In this document: positions 52,291-58,166 of the stretch, one piece after another
How positions within the stretch are numbered: the first letter of the stretch is position 1
How the letters are laid out: each line of letters begins with the position of its first letter
Source of the DNA: a virus
Strand: one strand, 5' to 3'
Length of the DNA stretch: 58,166 bases
IMG/VR virus record: IMGVR_UViG_3300030101_000950
Location: 1-58,166 of that record
Program-made: the position numbers and the translations under genes
The notes under the pieces: generated by a model
Database searches by the model: none
Told to the model about the DNA's origin: nothing
What the model saw: the letters and a program-made list of their open reading frames with translations, nothing else

Positions 52291-52337
52291 AAAAAAAAAC
52301 CGAGACTATGCAGTAAATTAATACCACATAGCCTCGG
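52291..52337 (-). terminator. Terminator of the DUF6011 operon
   Basis: An 11-bp stem CCGAGGCTATG/CATAGTCTCGG on the - strand (one G-U wobble) with nine U after it, starting 7 nt beyond the last stop codon. It is a classical intrinsic terminator. Confidence 0.9.
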
Positions 52338-52343
52338 CTAATT

Positions 52344-52913
52344 TTAAGCAGACTGTTTTATATTTTTTAATCTATATCTAATACCTTTCTCAAACTGCTC
52401 AGTCGGAGAATACATATTGCTATGATGTAAAAAATTATCTAGAACTTTCAAATCTTCTTCCGTTCCAAACTTGTCAATCCACTTTAGAAACAACTCACAA
52501 ATAGGAGAATGAGTTATTGTGAAGTGAGTATTGCTATAGCGAAACAACTCAATATCTTTTTTGTTCTTTTTATTATTCAAGAACTTGTGATACTTCTCGT
52601 CTATCTGTGCAATAGAAAGGTCAGGGTCATAACAACCGGCTTGTCTTAACATTGCGAAGTGACGAAAGACCATTCTGAAAGACATAGGTTTGTCGGAACG
52701 AGACGTGAACTTTGAAACCTCACTAGCGATTTCAAACTCTCCACTTCTGAAGTCGTCCTTGAACACAAAGTATTTTCCATAAGGCATTGACTCTGACCAC
52801 ATGACTTCACAAACCTGAGGAATTAACTCGGCAAAGCTTTCGCCATGGATAATACCGGCTCTGACATTCAACCCACTACGAGGGTAATACTTAAATCTAA
52901 GTAGTCTTTTCAT
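52344..52913 (-). CDS. Unknown protein
   Basis: 189 residues, Phe/Lys/Ser-rich, probably helical in the second half (DKYHKF-type helices, SPICELFLKWIDKFGTEEDL). It is the last gene of its operon and overlaps the gene before it by 17 nt. No family is recognised. Confidence 0.65.
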   Translation of the reverse strand: MKRLLRFKYYPRSGLNVRAGIIHGESFAELIPQVCEVMWSESMPYGKYFVFKDDFRSGEFEIASEVSKFTSRSDKPMSFRMVFRHFAMLRQAGCYDPDLSIAQIDEKYHKFLNNKKNKKDIELFRYSNTHFTITHSPICELFLKWIDKFGTEEDLKVLDNFLHHSNMYSPTEQFEKGIRYRLKNIKQSA

Positions 52914-53094
52914 GTTCCACCTCCTTTAATTTTTTTCTCCAAAGGTCGAACACATACCATGCCTCTTGCCTTGACAGTCCATAATCTTTCCTAAGAAAAG
53001 TAATACCATAAACCATATTCACAGTACCACTTTCTCTCAAGAGGTTTAACTCCTCAAACATCAAAGGCATATCGTCCTCTAAGTATCTACTCAT
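52897..53094 (-). CDS. Small helical protein
   Basis: 65 residues. YGITFLRKDYGLSRQEAWYV and FDLWRKKLKEVE could be a helix-turn-helix followed by a basic helix. It overlaps neighbours at both ends with a GGAG ribosome site. Its role is unknown. Confidence 0.6.
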   Translation of the reverse strand: MSRYLEDDMPLMFEELNLLRESGTVNMVYGITFLRKDYGLSRQEAWYVFDLWRKKLKEVEHEKTT

Positions 53095-53396
53095 GCTCCA
53101 CCTCCGGACTTTCTGTTGTCTTTGATAGCAACAACCAAGTCTGATAAATGGTCGGCTCCTTGTTGAAAGTCGTCAACGCTTTCCACGGACAACCTAAGAA
53201 TAGAGTCAAGATAATCTCGAATAGACTCAACCTCATCTAGACTTATAGCGTCTAGTCTTGTGACACTATCTACTCGAATAGACAATTGTCTGCTTGTCCT
53301 CTTAATCACATCAACTGCCAATAGCAAGTCGTTGACTATATCTTTCAGAACTATACGTTCATCTATATATAACATCTCTTCTTTAACTTCTGTCAT
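53091..53396 (-). CDS. Helical protein of unknown function
   Basis: 101 residues, charged and helical (VLKDIVNDLLLAVDVIKRTS, EVESIRDYLDSILRLSVESV). Start and stop are coupled to neighbours. It is unrecognised. Confidence 0.6.
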   Translation of the reverse strand: MTEVKEEMLYIDERIVLKDIVNDLLLAVDVIKRTSRQLSIRVDSVTRLDAISLDEVESIRDYLDSILRLSVESVDDFQQGADHLSDLVVAIKDNRKSGGGA

Positions 53397-54121
53397 GCTA
53401 CACCTCCTTGCATTTCAAATTGTTTTTTAGTCGGATACGTTAACTGATACTTCTTAGCACAATGCTTTCCATATCCGTACGCTTTCGAGATATCGTCAGA
53501 CAATCTCCTCTTGCAGAAAGAACATTGACCGGTCAACTGTCCGAACTCTCGGACAACTTTCTCAGGGTCAAGGGCAATTGCATTTAGAGTATTGACTGCT
53601 TCGTCTTTGATTGCTTGTTTCTCAAAGTCCAACTGAACATTAGAGTATCTAAAGTGAGGAAAGAACAATCCGTTCAAGTCCACTCTACCAAGATACTCTT
53701 TGCCATATTGAAAGTCAGGGTCACAACTGACGAGCAACTGCAACTGACCTTCAAACTTTGACTTGTCAGTAGCAATGTACATCTTCAGAAACCAATCAGC
53801 ATTTCCGGAACTACCTCCGGCAATTGGAACTGACATAGCAACTCTGATAGATGAAAAGTTAGGAACTCTGTTTAGGAACTCCAACACTTTGCTTATCTCA
53901 TTGACTTGAATAGTCTCTTTAGGTTTTGGAGGAGCAAGAACTTTGTCTCGTATCTTCGCAACCATAGTCCATTGTTTCTCGGACAAGTTACCCTTCATGT
54001 CTAATTGATGTCTGACACTTCTTAAAAAAGAAACGTCCCATTTTGTGTGGTCGTCATGCTTACAAACCTCTGTAAACATTCCTTCTTTGGCTAACCACAA
54101 CTGTAGTTTTAAATCTTCCAT
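53393..54121 (-). CDS. DUF6011-type zinc-motif protein
   Basis: 242 residues. The C-terminal TGQCSFCKRRLSDDISKAYG followed by YGKHCAKKY is the DUF6011-like zinc motif found in phage and plasmid proteins. The middle part (SIRVAMSVPIAGGSSGNADW, FLKMYIATDKSKF) is a separate beta-rich domain. It is the first gene downstream of hammerhead 2, with AGGAGGT before the ATG. Confidence 0.7.
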   Translation of the reverse strand: MEDLKLQLWLAKEGMFTEVCKHDDHTKWDVSFLRSVRHQLDMKGNLSEKQWTMVAKIRDKVLAPPKPKETIQVNEISKVLEFLNRVPNFSSIRVAMSVPIAGGSSGNADWFLKMYIATDKSKFEGQLQLLVSCDPDFQYGKEYLGRVDLNGLFFPHFRYSNVQLDFEKQAIKDEAVNTLNAIALDPEKVVREFGQLTGQCSFCKRRLSDDISKAYGYGKHCAKKYQLTYPTKKQFEMQGGVA

Positions 54122-54148
54122 AGTACCTCCTATAAAGATTAAGTTAAT

Positions 54149-54206
54149 AAACTGATTTCATACTTTTGTAATCATTCAGACCAAGCACACACTTGATTAT
54201 CAGTTT
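54149..54206 (-). ncRNA. Type III hammerhead ribozyme 2, leader of the DUF6011 operon
   Basis: Stem III is AAACUGAU (54206-54199) with AUCAGUUU (54156-54149). The triplet is AUA, with cleavage after A54198. Stem I is AUCAAG/CUUGGU with loop UGUGUG. The core is CUGAAUGA (54179-54172), with the same extra A as ribozyme 1. Stem II is UAC/GUA with loop AAAA and a U-U mismatch at its base, then GAAA (54159-54156). The 3' end is 27 nt from the ATG. Stem I differs from the other copies by compensating changes. Confidence 0.8.
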
Positions 54207-54243
54207 TTTTAGAGGTGAAAATTTGCGTCCCGTGACTAACATT

Positions 54244-54275
54244 AGAGAAAATATTTACTAGTAAATACTTTCTCT
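54244..54275. repeat. Palindromic site, 54.26 kb
   Basis: AGAGAAAATATTTAC-TA-GTAAATACTTTCTCT, the best-matching copy. It is flanked further out by an inverted CGTGAC pair. It lies between the end of the VWA gene and hammerhead 2. Confidence 0.9.
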
Positions 54276-54334
54276 ACAAGGGTCACGAAACACAAACTGT
54301 TACACATGGTGTAAAACTTTCGGGGAAAAGGTGT

Positions 54335-55789
54335 TCACTTAATGAACACCCTCTCGCCAAAAGGCATATCCTTTTTTGGATTAGAAAATCCATAGTAACC
54401 TTCAACAGTAAAGACATGAATAACCGGTAAGTTATCAGGCATTGGCTCGTCCAAGTCTTCCATTTCAAACTCGTCCTCTCCGTCCGAGAAGTGAATGAGC
54501 AAGTCGACCTCGTCTCTCTCTTCAAGCTTAGAAAGGAAAGCATTGAAACCGGCAACACCATAAGTACCACCGGAGCCATGACATGGGAACGTATCCTTGT
54601 CCGGCATACAGTCTCCTTGAGTCGTGTCGAACAAGTCGAAGTATTCTCCTTGCTCATTTCTAAAATGGTTAGAGGCATACCTTCCGACCCACAGTTTCTC
54701 AACTGCAAACTCCTCAAGCAACGTCATGGTTTCTGTAATGAATTCATCACGACACCATTCGGTACTGCCTGATACGTCATTGAGAATGACAACGTTTTTT
54801 ATTTCGTTCTCACGTTTCTTTGACGGCAAGATTAGTCCGGAGTGTTGATACTTTTTATTGAGTCGAGCGTAAGACCTCTTGTTGGATTTACGAGAGGTTA
54901 GTATCTCTCTCAAGTAATCATTCCATGCAACCTGAGGTCTTTTGATTTCTCCGGCTCTGCCTCCAAGGTAGTCAACGTTGCCTGAGTCTCCTTTCATTCC
55001 TTCAAGTTTATCTGCCATGAGAACTTGTTGGTCAAGTCTCGTTTGCTCCTCTCGAATTTCTTGAGGAGTGAGGTCTTGTCCGTCTTCGTCCTTCAAGTCA
55101 ATGACACCACCAACCGGCTGAGGCAAGTCGTCAAGATTGACTCCACCTTGTCCGGACATTTGTCCTTCGGCTTCGTCCTCGTCCTCGTCCTGACTTTCGC
55201 CCTGACCCTGACCCTGACCCTGACCTTCGCCCTCGCCTGACTCAGACTCGTCTTGCTCAGACTCGCCTTGCTCGTCTGACTCTTGACCTAGTCCTTTCTC
55301 AACCTGAGACTTTGCCTTCTCCAACTCCTCGTCATTCGCATACAAGAAGTCATAGATTGCATTAGCCGACCATGACTGATACTTCCTATCAAGTAGACCA
55401 CCTTCCGGTAAATCTAAATTCAAGTCATACACAATGTATGAATTGATTGCATAGTCAGTAGCAATGTTCCAAAGCTTAGGGTGTCTTTCAAGACCACCTT
55501 CACACCTTCGAATATGATGTCCCCAAACAACGTGAAGTGACTCGTGAATAAGTACTCCTTTTATTTGCTCGAACTTCATAGACAAAGTGAAATCCGGAGA
55601 GTAAATAATACTCTTGCCGTCCGTAGCCATTGTCCCAATGGACTCGTCCTCTATGAGGTCAAGTCCTAAGAGAATAGAAGTCATGCCGGTAGCTGAGTCC
55701 ATTAACTGTGACTTAGCTTTTGTTATGACTTGCTCTGCCGTTTGACCCATATACTCAGGTCGTCTTTGTGCAACGTTGTACTCACTCAT
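54335..55789 (-). CDS. Metallopeptidase-like/VWA-like protein (COG3864, DUF2201-type)
   Basis: 484 residues. The N-terminal domain has HESLH (82-86) in a zinc-protease pattern (VLIHESLHVVWGHHI). An acidic Gln/Gly/Glu repeat linker (about 175-220) follows, then a VWA-like domain with NDVSGST (about 335), a metal-ion-site DxSxS. Such proteins pair with MoxR AAA ATPases as chaperone-like remodelling complexes, and a MoxR gene is nearby. It overlaps the DUF3150-like gene by 8 nt; GGGAGG precedes the start. Confidence 0.85.
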   Translation of the reverse strand: MSEYNVAQRRPEYMGQTAEQVITKAKSQLMDSATGMTSILLGLDLIEDESIGTMATDGKSIIYSPDFTLSMKFEQIKGVLIHESLHVVWGHHIRRCEGGLERHPKLWNIATDYAINSYIVYDLNLDLPEGGLLDRKYQSWSANAIYDFLYANDEELEKAKSQVEKGLGQESDEQGESEQDESESGEGEGQGQGQGQGESQDEDEDEAEGQMSGQGGVNLDDLPQPVGGVIDLKDEDGQDLTPQEIREEQTRLDQQVLMADKLEGMKGDSGNVDYLGGRAGEIKRPQVAWNDYLREILTSRKSNKRSYARLNKKYQHSGLILPSKKRENEIKNVVILNDVSGSTEWCRDEFITETMTLLEEFAVEKLWVGRYASNHFRNEQGEYFDLFDTTQGDCMPDKDTFPCHGSGGTYGVAGFNAFLSKLEERDEVDLLIHFSDGEDEFEMEDLDEPMPDNLPVIHVFTVEGYYGFSNPKKDMPFGERVFIK

Positions 55790-56738
55790 TGTCGCCTCCC
55801 ATTAGTCCACCGAAGATAGAGTCGTTGAGACTTTTCTTCGCTGTAGTTATTTCTTCTTTCATAGACTCTCGGTTTTCAACTGCAAGGTCGTCCTTGCCTT
55901 TGAGAGACTCTATGCCGTTTGATACTTTGGTTAAGGTCGCAGTCACTTGAGATATCACACCGGACAATTTCTTACTGTTAAGAAGCTTGTCGTTGATACT
56001 CTGAGCGTCCTCAACTTTAGCCTTGAGGTTATCAAAGACTGCACGTTTAAAGAACGACCCTTTGTTGCCTTCCTTTTCCATTGCAACTAAGACATTGTCT
56101 AGAGCCTCAGTCAGTCCGGCTATTTGCTCTTTGGCAATCATGTTGTGAGTATCTTTGAAATTACTCGCAACTTGACTCTCAATCATTGAACGTTGCTCGG
56201 CTGACAATTGAACTCTAGCGTCATTAGAAAATGACACAGACTCGAAGGCTCCAAACTGTATTTCAAATTTGCACTTCGCTCTGAAAGTTTCTACATCATC
56301 ATAGTTATTGATGTCGAAAGCTTCGCCCAATTTCTTCTTGGCATTTTCAATATGCCAATCATAATTTGAACAAAACGAGTCAACTGCTTTTTCAAACATT
56401 GCCTTGTGTTGCTTGTAGAGTTTCTCTAACTGAGTCACTTTGTCGTTAGGAATAATTCTCCATTGTGAAGAGTTAGTATCTCCGTCCGACCAAGGATAAG
56501 ACAACGGCTTAAACACAGTCGTCTCAAACGCTACAAAGTATTTCCTAAAATAGGAATTGATTTTCTCCGGAAACAAATAATCCGAAGCTGTGTGCATAGA
56601 AGGGTCAGAGTCAAACAACTTTGCTAACTCCTTCTTGCTCCTAGGATTGACCTTTTGGTCAGAGGGTAAACCTCTGCGAAAGACCACCTTAACAAACGAG
56701 TCTGAAAAGACAGACTCTAACGTTTTATTTTTATTCAT
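55782..56738 (-). CDS. DUF3150-like protein of the MoxR-VWA set
   Basis: 318 residues. SSQWRIIPNDKVTQLEKLYK, a helical central part and a C-terminal coiled coil match the DUF3150 type found beside phage MoxR and VWA-like genes. GGAGG lies 6 nt before ATG 56738 and overlaps an earlier ATG (56750), so I take the later start. It is the first gene after hammerhead 3. It may be an adaptor or substrate of the complex. Confidence 0.7.
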   Translation of the reverse strand: MNKNKTLESVFSDSFVKVVFRRGLPSDQKVNPRSKKELAKLFDSDPSMHTASDYLFPEKINSYFRKYFVAFETTVFKPLSYPWSDGDTNSSQWRIIPNDKVTQLEKLYKQHKAMFEKAVDSFCSNYDWHIENAKKKLGEAFDINNYDDVETFRAKCKFEIQFGAFESVSFSNDARVQLSAEQRSMIESQVASNFKDTHNMIAKEQIAGLTEALDNVLVAMEKEGNKGSFFKRAVFDNLKAKVEDAQSINDKLLNSKKLSGVISQVTATLTKVSNGIESLKGKDDLAVENRESMKEEITTAKKSLNDSIFGGLMGGDNE

Positions 56739-56766
56739 ATATACCTCCATGAAATAAAAAATTTAA

Positions 56767-56824
56767 TAAACTGATTTCGTACTCTTGTACTCATCAGACC
56801 GAGTCACACTCGGTTATCAGTTTA
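56767..56824 (-). ncRNA. Type III hammerhead ribozyme 3, consensus core
   Basis: Stem III of 9 bp is UAAACUGAU (56824-56816) with AUCAGUUUA (56775-56767). The triplet is AUA, with cleavage after A56815. Stem I is ACCGAG/CUCGGU with loop UGUGA. The core is CUGAUGA (56797-56791). Stem II is GUAC/GUAC with loop AAGA, then GAAA (56778-56775). Every conserved core position is present, so self-cleavage is strongly expected. The 3' end is 28 nt from the start codon of the DUF3150-like gene, leaving the ribosome site free downstream. Confidence 0.93.
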
Positions 56825-56830
56825 TGGGAG

Positions 56831-56867
56831 CGAGAGAAAATACTTTACTAGTAAAATATTTCTCTCA
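56831..56867. repeat. Palindromic site, 56.85 kb
   Basis: The centre is TTTACTAGTAAA (56844-56855) with long GAGAGAAA/TTTCTCTC arms. It lies 7 nt before hammerhead 3 and just after the moxR stop. Confidence 0.88.
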
Positions 56868-56886
56868 CTACCAAACAAATCAAGAC

Positions 56887-57993
56887 CTACAGAATTAGGT
56901 TTTGATTATCCACACGGAATTGACCGAACGCCTTGCTCTTCTCCAACTCCGGTCTTGCTCCAACACAAGAGCGAACGAAGTAGATACCGAACTCAGCCGT
57001 TGGGAATTTCTCAACATACTTGAGAGCATTTTCCCAATAGGAAACTAAGTCCTTGTCCTTGCACTCAGACAAGACCTTAACGAGTCCACAGCAAGTCGCA
57101 TATTGAAGACCAACTCCTTCCGGAACTTCCACGTCCTCGCCACTCACAATGTCGTCAAGGGACGGGACATTTTGCATGAGGTTAACGAACGTTAAGAACT
57201 CAGACGTACTCTCTGAGCCGACACAACCACTCATTAACTTGCCGAAGATTATATTCGTTAAGTCATTCTCAAACTTACGAACTATCGGACTAGCCATTGC
57301 CCAAGTCCTTGAGGAACTCTGACTCTCTTTCAACTTAGGGTCAAAGTTATTTAAGAACTGAGGCTGGTAGTTTATGAACGAAGTCACGAGAGGGTGTACG
57401 TTATTCTTAGTCGCCCAAGCCAACCAAGAATTAGTGTCGCCTTCCACGTGCATTTCAATCACTCGGTCTAGCAAGTGAGAGAGAATAGAATTGGCTCCGG
57501 CTCTGTCCGTTTGCCTATTACCGGCTAAGACAATTTTGAAACCCTCGGCAATTTTAGTCTCGCCAATTATCCTCTCACGTACACCACGTCCGGCAATCTT
57601 TTGCATTTCCGGAGTAGCTTGTGCGAACTCGTCAAGGAACAGAACTCCATTACCTGATACCGGTAAGTTTTGTAACTGAGCAAGTTTTTGTACCGGCTCT
57701 CCTTCGACCATATCAACTATAGGAACACCTCGTGTGTCTTCCGGCTCCAAGTCTGCAATTCTCAAATCAATGAGAGAGAACTCGTCTTCACTCGGATTTA
57801 TTTTTCCGTAGACAAGCTTTCTACCATTAGCGAGAGTCTTCGCATATTGTTCGACAAGTGATGACTTACCGATACCAACTCCTCCAAGTAAACAAGGAAC
57901 TAATTCTGTTCCGTCTTCACTCTTCAAGTCTTTGATTTCCAACATAGTCTCAAGGACTTCTGAGGGAGTATATGTTTTATCTTTTGCACTCAT
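56887..57993 (-). CDS. moxR: MoxR-type AAA+ ATPase
   Basis: 368 residues. Walker A GGVGIGKSS (37-45), Walker B VLFLDEF (D121, E122), sensor 1 VLAGNRQTD (N159) and an arginine-rich HLLDRVIEM region match MoxR ATPases. They remodel or activate proteins with a VWA-domain partner, here the 54335-55789 gene. GGAGG precedes the ATG, which overlaps the stop of a 41-residue gene (TAATG). Confidence 0.92.
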   Translation of the reverse strand: MSAKDKTYTPSEVLETMLEIKDLKSEDGTELVPCLLGGVGIGKSSLVEQYAKTLANGRKLVYGKINPSEDEFSLIDLRIADLEPEDTRGVPIVDMVEGEPVQKLAQLQNLPVSGNGVLFLDEFAQATPEMQKIAGRGVRERIIGETKIAEGFKIVLAGNRQTDRAGANSILSHLLDRVIEMHVEGDTNSWLAWATKNNVHPLVTSFINYQPQFLNNFDPKLKESQSSSRTWAMASPIVRKFENDLTNIIFGKLMSGCVGSESTSEFLTFVNLMQNVPSLDDIVSGEDVEVPEGVGLQYATCCGLVKVLSECKDKDLVSYWENALKYVEKFPTAEFGIYFVRSCVGARPELEKSKAFGQFRVDNQNLIL

Positions 57994-58118
57994 TAGTACA
58001 CCTCCTTTTTTGTAACAACTTCTGCTTCGAACTTGTTAAGTTTAAATTTCGCAATAGGTCTTTTTCTATTACGTCTGTTCAGTTTAGAGACATGAACGTC
58101 TGTCATTTGTATATTCAT
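57993..58118 (-). CDS. 41-residue basic protein crossing the contig join
   Basis: The frame MNIQMTDVHVSKLNRRNRKR continues to KKEVY and stops on TAATG shared with moxR. AGGAGGAAAT precedes the ATG. Its 5' part is repeated at bases 1-51. It is the first gene after hammerhead 1. The function is unknown; the basic centre could bind nucleic acid. Confidence 0.65.
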   Translation of the reverse strand: MNIQMTDVHVSKLNRRNRKRPIAKFKLNKFEAEVVTKKEVY

Positions 58119-58166
58119 ATTTCCTCCTAAGAAATATATTAAGTTAACTGTTTCTGCTTTCGCTTC
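58068..58166. repeat. 99-bp direct terminal repeat, right copy
   Basis: Identical to bases 1-99. Removing one copy joins the small gene before moxR to its hammerhead leader. Confidence 0.95.

Noticed and set aside
54244-54275. Palindromes as classical intrinsic terminators
   Set aside because: They are AU-rich with almost no loop and no U-run, and close copies lie inside two genes; true terminators nearby look different.
54283-54717. 144-codon - strand open frame
   Set aside because: It is a shadow of the metallopeptidase/VWA gene in another frame, with no recognisable domain.
1-58166. Integrase, excisionase, CI-type repressor or attachment site
   Set aside because: None was recognised; the genome looks strictly lytic.

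Overview
This window is one complete (circular or circularly permuted) genome of a lytic, short-tailed, AT-rich tailed phage. The last 99 bases repeat the first 99 exactly, so the unit is about 58,067 bp and one small gene crosses the join. The virion genes mix P22-like and T7-like parts: large portal, gp4-like adaptor, gp10/gp12-like tail protein, gp14/gp16-like internal virion proteins and S74-chaperoned fibres. Together with the low GC and the many small lysine-rich genes, this resembles uncultured marine podoviruses, probably of an AT-rich Gram-negative host (spanins, CsgG, outer-membrane lipoproteins). Host and family are inference. I see no integrase, repressor-type lysogeny module, tRNA, DNA polymerase or RNA polymerase.

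Layout. (1) 1-650: divergent control region with a hammerhead ribozyme, a strong hairpin, a degraded coding remnant and two candidate promoters. (2) 648-42,432, + strand: packaging and head (terS, terL, portal, GroES-like, scaffold, decoration, capsid), an island of small basic proteins, adaptors and tail/fibre genes, two 2-oxoglutarate/Fe(II) oxygenases, a lysis region containing a curli-like cassette (CsgF, CsgG, curlin-repeat protein, FecR-like), spanins, lysozyme, then tail nozzle and internal virion proteins ending in a 2,768-residue protein. (3) 42,556-48,598, - strand: recombination and replication accessories (PD-(D/E)XK resolvase-like, HNH, SSB-like, Sak3-like annealing protein, RecB/Cas4-like exonuclease). 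(4) 48,709-51,306, + strand: a small gene, a T7 gp4-like primase-helicase and an unknown gene. (5) 51,257-58,118 and across the join, - strand: a ribbon-helix-helix protein, a DUF6011-like operon, and a MoxR ATPase / DUF3150-like / metallopeptidase-VWA set.

The most striking feature is regulatory RNA. Three - strand leaders, those of the MoxR operon, the DUF3150-VWA operon and the DUF6011 operon, each carry a type III hammerhead ribozyme ending 27-28 nt before the start codon. One (56,767-56,824) has a complete consensus core; the other two share one extra A in the core. Separately, a 30-bp palindrome centred on TTTAC-YR-GTAAA lies at transcription-unit boundaries around the genome and also inside the two replication genes. 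Several first genes of transcription units have a -10 hexamer 6-7 bases before the ATG, which predicts leaderless mRNAs, while downstream genes mostly rely on overlapping starts or strong Shine-Dalgarno sequences.
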